The notes: a model not told the origin generated them from the sequence alone. A stretch of 64,000 nucleotides of DNA from Diplodia intermedia (GCA_021495925.1 JAKEKT010000004.1:186001-250000); one strand, 5' to 3'; shown: positions 1 through 11,869, numbered from the stretch's first letter. Made by a program: numbers and translations.

Positions 1-303
1 GTCCCAGCGGTTGAAGTACTTGCGGTAGTTGGGGCGGGCGATGCGGCGGCCGCCCAGGTTGTCGAAGACGATGGGGTTGTGACGGAAGGCGAAGTCGACC
101 GTCTCCTGGCGGGCCTGTCGGCACGTGAAGCGCAGCGCCCAGAAGTGCGGCCTGCTGCCCAGCAGCCGCGCCGTGCCGTACTCGTACCGCAGCCCGGCGG
201 CATCTGTGAAGGCGTATGCGTAGACCCAGTCTCGGAGTTCGCGTGGCAGTCGGAAGAACGGGGAGGGCTGGCGCGCGGGCGTGGCGGTGGTGGAAGGTTC
301 CAT
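1..303 (-). CDS. LPRELR-type (2EXR/F-box-like) fungal protein, N-terminal part only
   Basis: The first 101 codons of a minus-strand gene start at the ATG complementary to 301-303 and run off the left edge without a stop. After a short Ser/Thr/Pro leader the protein reads PFFRLPRELRDWVYAYAF. This opening is typical of a large family of fungal proteins usually annotated as 2EXR or F-box-like, whose role is mostly unknown. It is followed by FTCRQARQETVDFAFRHNPI, the usual second block of that family. The frame is open throughout and GC-rich at third positions, so it looks like a live gene. Function cannot be stated; the family call rests on the LPRELR and CRQARQE blocks. Most of the protein lies outside the window. 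Confidence 0.72.
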   Translation of the reverse strand, partial: MEPSTTATPARQPSPFFRLPRELRDWVYAYAFTDAAGLRYEYGTARLLGSRPHFWALRFTCRQARQETVDFAFRHNPIVFDNLGGRRIARPNYRKYFNRWD

Positions 304-700
304 TGCGGCAACGATTTTTTCTCCTCTATGGTTGGTCGGTCGCTTCCTATAACGACATGCTCCGGTTCCAAGGTCTTTCTATAACGAGAGTCTGGCATGC
401 AAGGGGCGGCCGACGTTGGCAGGCCGCGGCGCAGCGCCCAGAAGCCGGTTGCGGTAGATCAATGGAAGTCATATGATGAGTTACCCTTTGCGGAATGGCG
501 CCTGTCATGGCGCACCTCTGTTCTGCATCGCCCATTACCTCAGCAGAACTCGCTTTTTACTATGTATTGCTGTGCGCATCTGCTATAGCATCTCCAAGGC
601 ATGCGTGCTTTGTAGAGTATGCACCCCTTCGCACCAAACGACGAATTCGGGCGTCTGGTCTTCTTGCCTGGCCGATGCAAGCGTCCGTTGGGCTCCCAAT
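304..700. other. Intergenic, 397 bp
   Basis: This holds the promoter of the gene at the left edge and the 3' end of the gene at 701-1795, both on the minus strand. I see no convincing ORF, RNA gene or repeat in it. Confidence 0.5.
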
Positions 701-1795
701 TCACCTTCCCAAGCCAGGGATTCCCTCCAGCCCGCCGACATCGTCGATGAGTTTCTCAAAGTCCACGCCCTGCATCTCGAAGAGCTCCCTCGCCTTGGTG
801 ACGGCGTCTTGCTGCCGCGCGGGCGTGAAGCCGCCCGGCTGGCTGCTCTCGTACTGGATGAGCTCGATCCACCGGAAGAACAGGCTCTCCTTGCCCAGCG
901 CCGTGAGCCGGTCCTTGAACGCCACGATCTTCTTCCTGCCCTCGGCCTCCGCCCCGTCGCCGTCCAGCCGGTGCACCTCCCACACGCACCACCCCACCGG
1001 CTCCCCACCATACACCCACACGCTCTTCTCGAACTTCTCCTCCGCGATCTCCCCCTTCTCCACCGCCCGGTGCGCCCTGACCATGGCGTCGAAGTCGAGG
1101 TCCCAGTTCGCATCCACCATCAGATACCCCGTCTTGTCCCGGATAAACCTCCTATCAATCGCCGGCATGATCCTCATCTTGAACAACGGGCTATCCTCGC
1201 TCGCTATCATCTCCCCCTCCTCGCCCAACAGCTCCTTCACACCCCACTCCCTGCTCTCCCTGATATAAATCTCCCTCTCCCTGAACCCGCCGATCCCCCA
1301 CCGCCACTTGCACGGGTTCCCGTTGTCGCCCTGCGGCCCGCCCCCGAAGAAGAAGTTCCACGGCCAATTGCCCACCACCATGACGAGCACGTAGTCGCCC
1401 AGGAACATGCCGCCGCGCCGCAGCGCAATCGCCCCCAGCTCCCCCCACGTCGCCGCGTCGCGCGCGACGGCGTATTCCGTCCGGTTGCCCAGCGCCGCCA
1501 GCAGCAGCGCCCAGTAGGTCGGCGCCGCCGCGTAGGCGCGCCACGCCAGCAGCGCCACGATGAGCACGTTGAGCGCCGCCGGGATGGCGAAGATGCGTTT
1601 CTTGAAGTCGGCCGGGTGCGTGTCGATGTGGGTGAGATAGACCTTCTCGCGGTCGAGGGTCGACAGGAAGGGCTCGAGCTCGGGCGCGCGCGAGAAGGGC
1701 GGCGGCGGCATGGCCGGCGGAGTGGGAGAAGGGGAGGAGGCGGCTTTTTTCGCCGCTTTCGCGCCGCCGCCTTTGTTGGCGGGTTTGCGGACCAT
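701..1795 (-). CDS. Conserved fungal membrane protein of unknown function
   Basis: Single-exon gene of 364 residues. I start it at MVRKPANKG (ATG complementary to 1793-1795) rather than at an in-frame codon 63 residues upstream, because that extension looks like untranslated leader. The N-terminus is Lys/Ala/Pro-rich. Hydrophobic segments follow near residues 55-85 (IFAIPAALNVLIVALLAWRA and on) and 115-135 (a GDYVLVMVVGNWPWNFFF stretch), giving two or three membrane spans. A charged soluble C-terminal half contains FFRWIELIQYESSQPGGFTP and ends in a Gly/Leu-rich tail. I recall similar proteins in many Pezizomycotina annotated only as hypothetical membrane proteins, and I do not assign a function. 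The coding frame is uninterrupted with strong codon bias. Confidence 0.72.
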   Translation of the reverse strand: MVRKPANKGGGAKAAKKAASSPSPTPPAMPPPPFSRAPELEPFLSTLDREKVYLTHIDTHPADFKKRIFAIPAALNVLIVALLAWRAYAAAPTYWALLLAALGNRTEYAVARDAATWGELGAIALRRGGMFLGDYVLVMVVGNWPWNFFFGGGPQGDNGNPCKWRWGIGGFREREIYIRESREWGVKELLGEEGEMIASEDSPLFKMRIMPAIDRRFIRDKTGYLMVDANWDLDFDAMVRAHRAVEKGEIAEEKFEKSVWVYGGEPVGWCVWEVHRLDGDGAEAEGRKKIVAFKDRLTALGKESLFFRWIELIQYESSQPGGFTPARQQDAVTKARELFEMQGVDFEKLIDDVGGLEGIPGLGR

Positions 1796-2624
1796 TGTGC
1801 TGTGAGGTTGCGCTTCTGGGCCGTGAGGAATGGTGCGTGTGTGGTTGAGGGCGATGGGCGGAACAGGCCGGGCAGACCGAGGTGTGGTGTCAGGGTCCAG
1901 GGAGAGGACGCGTGGGAAAGTTGTCCTTGGGTTCGGTGTTAAGCTGGCTGTTCTCCGATGGGACCCACCCTGAGATCTTCCCATGGATGCAGCTTCTTAT
2001 TAAACTACCCCTCATGACGAACTGCGGTCGGTTCCTGTACCGGTGGCACCCAGACTTGAAATTTCCCATTGTTGGTAAACACATGATCATTGTGGCATCC
2101 GCGGCTGCAAACTTTCCAATAATTGCGCATTCAACACCATGCATTCGAATTCGAATCCAGACACCGCTCGCCCGGATGGAACGGCTTATCCTGAGCTTGA
2201 CCCATCATTGCGAAGCAACAAAACACACATGCAAGTCGAAGACCTTCCCGTCGTGAGTGAGCCCCTTAACCCCCGTTGAATGAGAGAAATAAGGTTGAAA
2301 CACCAAACATGAAAAGCAGAAAAGACGGAAACTTGAAAACACAGCGGAGAAAGAATTGAACCTTTTGAAGAGAGCCGAGTTTTAGATAATACAGAACCCT
2401 CCCGCCCTAAGACTGTGTAAACCATGCTTTCCCCCCGTGCAGGCAAAGAACTCATCATCTCAAAACGCAGCTTTCGTGTCCATTTGGAGAAAAGGAAAAA
2501 GAGAATCCCGATGTAAGAACCCGATCCCCCTTTGAGCAACCCAGTCTGTTCCAGTTATCCACACTTGAGGTGCTCGTGAGCGATAAGCTTTTGCGAAACC
2601 GGGTGAACCTTGAACGCCAGTGAA
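1796..2624. other. Intergenic, 829 bp
   Basis: This carries the promoter of the membrane-protein gene and the 3' untranslated region of def1, both minus strand. A perfect 12-base palindrome, TTCGAATTCGAA, lies at 2144-2155. No coding region is supported. Confidence 0.45.
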
Positions 2625-5600
2625 TTAATGAGCACCATAGTTGCCGCCCCAGCCGCCTCCGCGGCCGTAGCTGCCATAGCTCCCAAAGCCTGCGCCATAG
2701 CCACCGTAGCCGCCGCTGTGGCCCTGTCCGCCCTGGTGTCCTCCAAGCCCTCCGAGTCCGTACTGAGACCCGGGATAGGCTCCGAAGCCCTGCTGGTGCG
2801 ATTGAGGCGGCGGCAGACCGGACTGAGCACCCTGGCCAACCGAGTTCGTAGCGGAGCCGGGACGGCCAGGCTGTCCGATCGAAGACGGCGACGGCCCGGA
2901 AGCCCCCTTGTCGCCGAAAGGCTTCAGTGCGTCCTCGGCGCCAGCTTGAGAGGCCGATTGCTGCTGGCCATAGGGCTGACCCTGACCGGGGAAGACACCC
3001 TGGTTGCGGCCGAAAACATCAGGCATGCCGCCAAACGCACCACTGCTGGCAGTGTGCTGCTGGGTCTGCGAGGGCTGCGTCGAGCTGGCGCGGTAATCGC
3101 CGAGTCCACCACCGAGAGCACTGTCGCGAGCGTGCATCGAGGAAGCGCCAAACGCGCCGACGTTGGCCGGGGAGGAGCTGTGAGCGTCGTAGGTAGTCTG
3201 AGGAGACATACCGTAGCCGTGGTTGGGCTGGCCGTACATGCCCTTACCAAAAGGAGCACCGTAGCCCTGGCCGCCATAAGCGCCGCCATAGTGGTTCATG
3301 TACGCGTTGAAGTACGGGGTGTTGTAGTAGGGGTGCTGGCTGTATGGGAAGCCGCTGTGACCGGTCTGACCATGGGGTTGGTGCATGTGCTGAGACTGAG
3401 CTGCAGGATGGTGCTGAGCAGCCATTGCGGGGACGGGGGTGTTGTGGCCGCTGTTCTGGGCGTCGCCGTAACGGCTCTGGTTCTGCGATGGCAAGTTAGG
3501 TACTAATTGAGAGATAGATGGCATTGCTAGATTTCTCAATGGTCTGAGCGAGCCCAACAAAGCCGAGTCATCGCTGTTGAAACGCGAGTGGCGGTGCCGG
3601 CTACTAGCTGGATACTCTGAGAGCCCAGAGTATTCACGGCTGGTGCGTGCTCCAGAACGTCGAGCTTGAACTGTGCCGAAAGAAATTGAGGGGTTGTTGC
3701 CTACCTGTTGCGACTGGCTGGTGGGGAAACCGGAGTCTGCGCCCGCGGGACCAAATCCGCTGCTGGTCCTCTGTTCCTGCGCATTGACTTCCTGCTGTTG
3801 GTTCCCACCAGTTTGCTGTCCATATCCAGCGCCATAGTAATTCTGGTACGCATTTCTCTGTTGATCAGACGTGTAGTACGACGAGTAATCGTTAGGGGCA
3901 GAGGAGAATCCTCCGAGAGTAGAGGGAACCTGAGGTTGTTGAATGTTCTGGGGTTGGGTGTGGCTCGGGAAACTGTCGAACTGATTTGGCTGCGAGACAG
4001 GCGCGCCAAACGGATCGTACGGCTTCTGGGCTTGACCGGCCGGCTCGGATTGGATGTTAGCTTGGCCATAGCGACCGAATTGGCTGTACGGCTGAGCAGC
4101 CTGACCTCCAATAGCAGGAGATTGTTGTTGAGCCTGTTGGTTCACAGGAGGCAGGCCCGGGGCCGGCTTCGGGGTTGGGACGGACTCCTGAACCTGTGAC
4201 TCGCTGGGAACCGCAGGTTGACGAGGAGCGGGAGGAAGGGAGGTCCGGGGCTGCTGGGTAGGGGAGTGCTGAGGGGGCTGAGTGCGCGTCTCGGCCTCCT
4301 CGCGATCCTCATCCACGTCAAGTGCAGCATCGCCGTTCAAGCCAAGGCTTCCAAACTGCACAGCAGCGCGGTCCACAGCATGGTTACCAGGCATGACAAC
4401 CGCCTCCTGCTGGTCCAGAACCTTCCTCTGATAGCTCGAGCTGCGGCCCTGAGGAGCAGTGGCCTTCTGTGCCACAGTAGCGAATCCTCCAATAGCAGGA
4501 CCGGGACGGGCGGCCTGTGTGCGCTGAGCTCCGGTCAAAGGCGTCGCGACGCCAACGACGCTGCCACTAGCAACGGTGCTCGCAGCAGTGCCGGTAGGAG
4601 CAGGTTCGGCAAGATCAGGCAGGTTCTCAACATTCTCTTTCGTGAGCTCGTCCTTCGACGGGGTAATCTGTGCTGAAGGAAGTTCAGGAACTTCAGGAGT
4701 GACAACAGGAGGCTCTGCGGGAGCGGCGGGGGCCGTCTCTGCAGCAGGCGCTTCGTCGGCAACCGGAGGTATCGGGAGTTCTTCCGCCTCGACTGCCTTC
4801 TCGATTTCCTTCGTAGGCTCAGGTTCGGCGACGGGTTCAGGAGCGGCGGGTTCGGGCGGCGGGGCTACAGCAGCAGGCTTGGGAGGTGCAGGTGCGGGCT
4901 TCGGCTTCGCAAACATTGAGGCCCATGTCTTCTTCGGGGGCTCCTGTGGAGCAGCGGGCTTCTTCACGGCCTCAGGCGTGGCGGCAGGCTTGGCTTCCGC
5001 ATCATCTGCGGCGGCGGCGCCTGAATTGGTAGGCGCGTCGGTGTCCCATGCATTGTTTGCATCCGTCGTTGCGGCAGTGGTGTCCCAAGCAGAAGACTCG
5101 GTGGTGGGGACAGAAACGCCGGCACCAGAGCGCGAGCCGTTCGCCGCATGCGCTCCGCCGCGACCACCCCGAAAGCCGCCTCTGCCACGCTCAGTTCCAC
5201 GTCCGCGGCCACCGCGGGTGCCCTCGAAGCGGCCTCTGCCACGTGTAGAGGTGGATGGCGCATTTGCGTCAGAGCCGACTGCCGAGGTGTCCTTCACCTT
5301 GGAGCGCGAGCGGTCGTTCTTCTTGACTTCGGCGAACTGAGAAACCTGTCCTGTAGGCGCAGTGTAGTCAGTAGGGCGATGTGGCAGGGCTTAGATGGAC
5401 TGGTGGGAGCAACCTTCTAAGATCCTCTCGCTGGCCACGTTCAGGTCGCCGTCGCTGTCGTGCAGAGCCAGCAGCAGGTCAAGGTCGGTCCAGTCGGGGA
5501 AAGTCTCCCTGATGGTCGCCAATTGGGTGGCATACTGTTGCCTCAGCTGGGCGAGCTCGCCCTCCTCGGCGGACGCGTCGATTGAGCCTGCGCTCTGGTG

Positions 5601-5714
5601 GTCGCCGTTGGTCTGCTTCTGGGACCTGGGGCCGCGGGAGCTGTAGCCGCCGCGGGCGCCGCGAGCAGAGCTCCGGCCGCGAGGAGCTGAGGGCCGTGAT
5701 TGCACTTCAGACAT
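2625..5714 (-). CDS. def1: RNA polymerase II degradation factor Def1
   Basis: Def1 promotes ubiquitylation and removal of stalled RNA polymerase II, using a CUE domain that binds ubiquitin and a long Gln-rich tail (family knowledge). Exon 1, 5714-5414, starts MSEVQSRPSAPRGR and encodes the CUE domain, with LRQQYATQLATIRETFPDW and LLLALHDSDGDLNVASERILEG. Intron 5413-5351 has a CTACTGACTAC branch site and a CTACAG acceptor. Exon 2 resumes as QVSQFAEVKKNDRSRSK, the linker expected after a fungal Def1 CUE domain. An RGG-rich patch, a Pro/Ala/Glu-rich region with KKTWASMFAKPKPAPA, and a Gln/Gly/Tyr/Ser low-complexity tail ending GGWGGNYGAH follow. A probable further intron at 3704-3483 has no stop and is a multiple of three. 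Splicing it gives 934 residues; leaving it gives 1008. Confidence 0.88.
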
Positions 5715-7700
5715 TATGGATGGGTGTGAGCGGGGCGCTGCACAGGACGCAGTGGGGGGTTGGAGGTCGATGGATGGTCGGAGCCGCAAGGGCTGGGTCG
5801 GTCGACGCGATGACGACGGACGAGGTTTGGAGCGTGCCTTCAGCGGCTGGGGTGAAGGAGGTGCAAGCCGAGTCAGGCCTGCTCGGAGAGGGAGGCAGAG
5901 TGAGGATCAAGCGTGGGCCGGGCGGCTCTGCAAGGGGAGCATGGAGCGGTGGGAGCGTTGAAGAAGGCAGGTGATGCAGTGGTTTGCGCTGGAGTTTGAG
6001 AGAGCGCCGCCCAAGAGCCAAAGCTGCTGGAACAGGCAAGGTTTATCCGCCGCGCACGCCCACAACCGGCGGTAAACCTCAGCCCTCGCCCGTAACAAAC
6101 ACCAATACGCCGTCACACGACGACAACGCCCGCCCGCGGCCCAATTTGCACGGCGACGCTGATCTCCATTGGTTCCCCACCGCGCGCCCACACTGGCCAA
6201 AATTCACGCCGCGGTCCGAGACGCGGCGCGCGCGGAGAACGGTGCTGTATTGTGTGCCCGCCCCCGAACGCGCCGTAATGCGCGTAGTCAGCTGGTAACG
6301 ATCGCCCGCCCGCGCAGGCACCGCAACCGTCAGGCCAGCGCGCCGCATCCAAGTCCGCCGTCCCACCTCAGCGCGCCTACTTGGCCGCCCCAGTGCTGTG
6401 CACAGCCGCCGCCATGCATCTCTGTCCAGGGGTCTGCCGGCCCGCCAGTCGTTGCTCGTCGACCCCGCCCCCGTGCCGCCAGCACCCAGCATGCACCATG
6501 CACGCGCAGAACTCGCAGCCGCGAAGCCATCCCCATGTTCCTCGCTGCTTCCAGCTCGCACACACCACTACGTGACAAGCCATCCCGTTGCTCTCACACC
6601 AGTCGGGACTTTGCCACTCTGACTCGTTGTCATGCAATCGCCACGCTACTTATTGGAATGGTTTGCACCACCCATCATATGACCTCTCAAGCGAACTTCA
6701 ACCGGCTTCCAAATACGGAAGCCCGATACCAATGACCAGCCACTCGTGGACGCAACGCCCAGAAGTATGGGCTGATGCATTTGACATTACACCTCAAAGT
6801 TGGTTACACTTGCTCTCGGCGTGCTAGCATCGTCGGGCTCTTACTATTTCATGTAAACCGCCGGCCCGCAAAACCACGGTTTGCCACACGCAGCATTTGT
6901 CCGAAGTAACGGAAATCCCCATAATGAAAGAGCGAGCGCCAGAAGCATCGATCCAAACGGAAGCAATCTTAGCCGCTTCAAACGGACCCGGTGTCTTCTT
7001 ACCAAGCGCTGTGGGAACCTCTGGACGCCATGGTGCATTGCATCTCAATAAACGGAAGGCACCGGCATCTTGCATCACCAAAGCGTCTTCAAGGACGTTT
7101 CTAGAGTCTTTCGAGAAATTCTTCCAATTCTAATCCTCCAAGGGAGTATCTGGGCAAAAACGCCAATGCTCTGTCTCGTCCGCTAGAAGCTGACGGGGCA
7201 CAAGCTTATTCAACACACCCACCCACCGGAAGAAACAGAAGGACAGTGGACATGAAGAGAGCACAGGAGGGCAGCAAGCGATGAGCCAGGAAAGGTCGGA
7301 CATCCGAAAGACGACGTCCTGTGCTTTCCTCCATCGACAGAGAACCTTGGAAAACTCGACACTAGAACCGACTCCTGTCTGAGTGTATCAATTCACCACG
7401 TAATGCCCGCAGCGCCCTCGGCAGGAAAATGGTAATCACGTATAAGCAGAAATTAGGAAGACATATAACAGAGGCGTGTGACCTACTGCTCCTCACGTAG
7501 CTATAGGGTGATTTGCTCGGAGAAGAAAAGAAAATGGAAGGGTCACAGGCCTTGATGCTTCTAGCCAGCCCTCCGATATCCCCACCCTTACCACCGACAA
7601 TGTAGTTGCTTCCCCACCTTACAATGCAAACATGTTCCTCAAGAAGAAAAGTCGAGGCGGAAGCAGAAAGAAGAAGCAAAAGTACCAGCCCGACTGTCCA
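5715..7700. other. Intergenic, about 2 kb
   Basis: This is the def1 promoter side (GC-rich, 5715-6500) followed by a more AT-rich part downstream of the AP-2 alpha gene. Only short overlapping ORFs of poor composition occur on either strand. I find no splice-linked ORF set, tRNA or repeat that I can support. Confidence 0.4.
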
Positions 7701-10632
7701 TCAGTGCGTGGCCATTCCCTGCGAAAGTCGCTCAACCATTGCGCTCAGCAAAACGGCCGGGACGGATTCATCTGTAGCACGGATGGTAAGGCGGTACATC
7801 TGTTACATGACCGTCAGCAATAAAAGAAACATTCTAAAGGACCGTACTTACGTGAGTATCATAGTTCGGCTCCAACCGCATCAAACAACCGAATCTGCCA
7901 CCATCATGTGTATGTAGCACCGTGGCGCCAACAAGGTTCTTCTGGTTAGGATCGACACCATCCAGAACACCCCACTTGAAGCCCTCAACGATTCTGCGCG
8001 TGTAAGTCGCATTTGTTATGCGATTCTTGCTGGTAAGCCCAAAGACCTTCTGTGCCTCACGCGGCGCGCCACCGATTTGCTTCCAGCGCTTGAAGAAGTC
8101 ATCGGCTGATAGCTGTGCACCTTCCATGTACTTGTGCAGCGTGACCGGGAGCTGCAGAGTCAGCCCCTGCAGGGATCCCGAGAGGTAGGAAATGCGAATT
8201 GTTGGTGGATGGATGAACGCGTGCTTCGCTTCGAACATGATCATTTGCTGCGTCTGACCTTCCGGAGGAATCGTGGTCTCGGGTAGTGACTTGGTGTCCG
8301 ATTTGAGGAATTCGGCTGAGCGGTTGTCCAAGGTGGTGGTGAAAGAAGTCATTGTGGATGACGACTTGTTGCTGAAATACAGAATGATGCAGCCCAGCTC
8401 GCCGCGATATTCGGAACGCAACCCAATCTGAATCTGCACGTCCTCATAGAGCACGCCTTCAGGCTTCATTAGCAGTTTGTTGTAGCCGACTTCCCAGCCT
8501 GGACTCAGATGCGCAGCACTGGCAAGGTTTGCACCCTTGCCGCTATCGGGGTGCATGTCGAGGCCCAGAAGGTCGGATGCACCGTTGGATGCACCGTTGG
8601 CGCCGTTTGAGGTCGGTGTCGTGGGGGTGCCGTTGCTGGACAGGGCATTGGTAAACGACCGCTTGAGGCCTGTGTTTTGGACCAAGTTGAACTCCTTGGG
8701 ATCAGTGTTGGCGTCTCTACCGCCGACAACCCAGGTTCTCTTGTCGCTGGAATTGGCGTGCTTCTGGTGGAGGCGGGATAAAAGGGCCGAGGCACGTTCC
8801 GGGAATGGCGGCATCTCATCGCAGACGGTTCGGAGAAGGTCGTCTGTCGGCAGAGTTGCAAGAGCGAGGTACTCGCATGCTCTTTGCTGGAGTTCGGAAT
8901 CCAATGTGTGGCTGAAGTCTTGGAAGACCTGCAAAAGCTGCGGTTTAATTTCCGGGAACAGGTTAATGAATTTGACGAAGCAAGAAAGGATGAGGGCGCG
9001 GGTGCTGGACGAGCAGCCTAGCATTTTCCCACGCAAAGCGTAGAATTGCTCAATCGGGCTGCAGCCCTTATTGTCCGCAATCAAATGACCGAATTCGCCA
9101 AGCAGATATCCACCAATCTTAACCAGCGTCTCGTGGCAGTGTTCGGCCTTGACGTACTGAAGAATGTTCTGCGCCGCGTAGACTTGGAGCTCCTCATTGT
9201 TCGTAACGATTTGAATAACACGCTGCCAAACCTCGTCGCTGACGTGGTCACCGGCCATGGCAATTAGCCGCAGCGAGATGTCCACGTACCATTGGACATC
9301 CGTTGCGTATTTCTCCGTCAGGATAGCAATCTTGAGGACCATTTCCTCTCTGATCGCGAAGTCGGCCGTTTGGAGATATTTCAGGAGCTCCGAGACGATC
9401 GGGGCTGCGTTCGTGGAGTCGCACATGCTGTAGAGCAAGTCCAGCCCCTGCCGGCGAACACTAATGTCTCTATCCCGTAACGACCCGATGATTATGCTCT
9501 GATGCTTCTTGATAGGATCCAAGGTTTCTGCTCGTGCTGCAAGGTGCGTCATAGCTTCCAGGCCCAGATACCGCACGTTGGTCTCTCGCGATTGAATGAA
9601 TTTGCCCAGCCGGGAGGATATCTGTACCATGAGATCCTGCTCGGTATCCAGGTGGATGACGAGGTTGATGGCCTCGAAGAGGACGGCGTTCTGGGCGTTG
9701 TTCTGCTGTACGTTCTTCGGCATCTCCATGGCCGAATCCATGATGCGTTGCAGAGATTCACGGATCAGATTGCGAACGTGCGTGTCCTCCGAAGGCGGGT
9801 AATATTGGAGCAATCGGAGCAGTTTGACCTGGATCCACGGACAAGGGACCTTGTAGTAAAGATAGTCAGCCGCGCACTCGGCGTCGACCACAATCTTCTT
9901 CAGGCGGTGGGCGGCCTTGATGTAGCTTCCGCGGTATTGTTGGGGGTTGTCTTGCAGCAGCGCCATCACCAGCGAGGTCACCGAGAGAGCAACACCCATG
10001 TCCGGATCATCCATTAATGCTATTATGCGCTCGGCCCATTCCTGCTGCACGATTCCAGGGAACTTCCGGTACAGGCGCAGGAGCGTGAGAGCGGCCTTCT
10101 TCTTGACGAAGGACTTGGATGCCGGGGAAATCAGCAGCCGGTGGACGTCAGCGCTGAGGGCCTCGCCCATCTCCTTGCCGCCGACGTTGGCGATGGCGTG
10201 CAGCGCAAGGCAGTTAAAGAGCTCATTATGGTCCAGAAGATCCTTGCGTATGCTGTTGACGACCAGGTGCAGCAGCTCGTGCTCCTCGTGCAGGAACAGA
10301 GTAACGGCAAGGTAGCCGATCTGCTTCTCCGAGTACTTGTTCGCGCTGATCAGGTTGACGGCTTCCAGGTGGCCGAAGTCGACGTTCCAGCCCAGGATGT
10401 AGATGTAAAGCAGCTTGCAGACGTATTTCTTCTTGGAATAGCCGTTGAGGCCGCCGTCCTTGAATTTCTGGCGGATGTTGGCCAGCTCCTTGTTGATGCG
10501 CTTCTCCTCGAGCTCGCGCGCGCGGGCGTTGCGGAGGTCGGCAATGAAGGACACCAGGCCGCGCATCGAGTTCGCCTGGCCGGAGTTGCCGCGGCTGAAG
10601 AGGCCGCCGCCGCCGCCCGAGTTGGACGCCAT
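7701..10632 (-). CDS. apl3: AP-2 complex subunit alpha (alpha-adaptin)
   Basis: Large subunit of the plasma-membrane clathrin adaptor AP-2, used in endocytosis. Exon 1, 10632-7852, starts MASNSGGGGGLFSRG, which I prefer to an in-frame codon 21 residues upstream. Exon 2 is 7799-7701. The intron 7851-7800 begins GTAAGT and ends AACAG. The protein is 959 residues, the usual size. The trunk opens MRGLVSFIADLRNARARELE and contains the basic patch GYSKKKYVCKLLYIYILGW, which in the family binds phosphoinositide, followed by HEAT-type helices up to about residue 620. A Ser/Asn/Gly/Thr-rich hinge with DLLGLD comes next, then the ear domain. The short last exon supplies the family ending (MYRLTIRATDESVPAVLL...), which confirms the splice. 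All expected parts are present. Confidence 0.95.
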
Positions 10633-11382
10633 GGTGGCCGTGGTGGGGTGCTGGGTGTAGCGGGCGATGGGTCGATGGGGTCGTCTCGGGTCCAACCAAT
10701 TCGGCGCGCTCTACTTCGCCTCGCGGGCGGCGGAGGTCCGCCGGAAGGTCAAGGGGATTGCAGCTCGTGGGCTCGGGAGAGTCGCGTGCGGTCGCAAATT
10801 CGCGTCGTCCGGGAGGGTCTAGGGGGCGGGCGGCGGAGGTATGCGGAGGTAAGGAGCGTGAGGGGCGGATGTGCTGGCCGGCGAGTCGCTGAGACTGTGG
10901 GGCACAGGCGCGTGCTCTCGATCTGAGGAGCGGTCGGCGCGCAGGCGACTGGGCGACGCGAGGCCGATGGGCGGGGAATTATTTTCGTCAGGCTGGCGCA
11001 AGGAGGCTCTGTCGCGGGCAGCATGAGCTGCCTTCCATGGAGCTTAGCCGGAGCCAGGTTGACCCGACGGGGGCGATCATCATCGAGTGTGGACGTGTGG
11101 ACCCCAGTGATCTCCGCCGCCGCCGCCGCCTTTCTTCGGCACGTCACCGACGGCTGTGCACGTTGCGCGCCCTTATTGCTTCTGCCACTGCTATCATTGC
11201 TTGTTCTGGAGCCTATTGAAAAATCCCCCGACCCGCGGGCCGCCGCCCGCTATCCTGATAGCCGCGCCCGAAAATGCCACAAAGGCACCGCATTTAACGC
11301 CACGCAACTCCGTACCCATGCCCCGAACCCATCAGCCGCCTCCGCCATAAACACCAAGCACGCCTAGTCAAGCACGAGCTGC
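10633..11382. other. Intergenic, 750 bp
   Basis: Promoter and 5' leader of the AP-2 alpha gene, reaching the 3' side of the Crd2-type gene. Both genes are on the minus strand. No additional coding region or RNA gene is evident. Confidence 0.45.
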
Positions 11383-11869
11383 TCATTTCTTGGTAGTGAA
11401 GTCGGTCTCCAGCTCCGACTGGCCCGTCTCAGTGCCAGCACAGGTGCAGGAGGCTGTGGGAATCTGTCAGCGTGGTGGACGGCATGAGACCGACGCGATA
11501 AACATACTGCTCGACCTCTTGCCGCAGGCACACTTGTCGCCGGACACCGTGTTCTCCTCAGACGCGCGGTTGCAGGTGCAGGCACCGGCAGAACGCTGGC
11601 CTGTAGACGGTACAGTCAGTATCGAGGCGCGGTATAGGCGGCGGGACGTGATCTATGTGGGGCTGGATACTGAGATCCGAGGGCAGGGTTTGAGACATAC
11701 CGCAGGAGCAGGTAGCACCGCTGACCTTGTTTTCCACCGACGCCTTCTCGCAGGTGCAGTGGAGGGCCTTTTGCTTGCCGCACGAGCAGGTGGCCTCCTT
11801 GGCGCAGACGCAGCCGGTGCCGTCACGCTTGCAGCAGCTCGAGGGAACAGCGCCAACTGGAGCAGACAT
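11383..11869 (-). CDS. crd2: Metallothionein-like copper-resistance protein (Crd2/DUF7871 type)
   Basis: Small cysteine-rich protein of 110 residues in three exons: 11869-11701, 11600-11508 and 11453-11383. The introns (11700-11601 and 11507-11454) start GTATGT, end CTACAG and CCACAG, and are both in phase 1. The N-terminus MSAPVGAVPSSCCKRDG and the ending ELETDFTTK are hallmarks of a fungal family annotated as copper resistance protein CRD2 or metallothionein. Cysteines occur in repeated CxC pairs: CVCAKEATCSCGK, HCTCEKASVENKVSG, CTCNRASEENTVSG and SCTCAG. Such clusters are expected to bind Cu(I) or Zn in the cytosol. The internal exon of 93 nt encodes one complete module. Metal specificity cannot be read from the sequence. 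Confidence 0.85.

Noticed and set aside
473..1942. Long plus-strand ORF of 489 codons
   Set aside because: It is antisense to the membrane-protein gene, and its Arg/Pro/His-rich composition is the usual shadow of a GC-rich coding strand.
2144..2155. TTCGAATTCGAA palindrome as an attachment or binding site
   Set aside because: It is a single 12-base palindrome without a partner copy; it is not enough to claim function.
2610..5340. Plus-strand ORFs over the def1 region (298 and 254 codons)
   Set aside because: They are Ala/Val/Ser-rich antisense shadows of the low-complexity Def1 tail with no conserved blocks.
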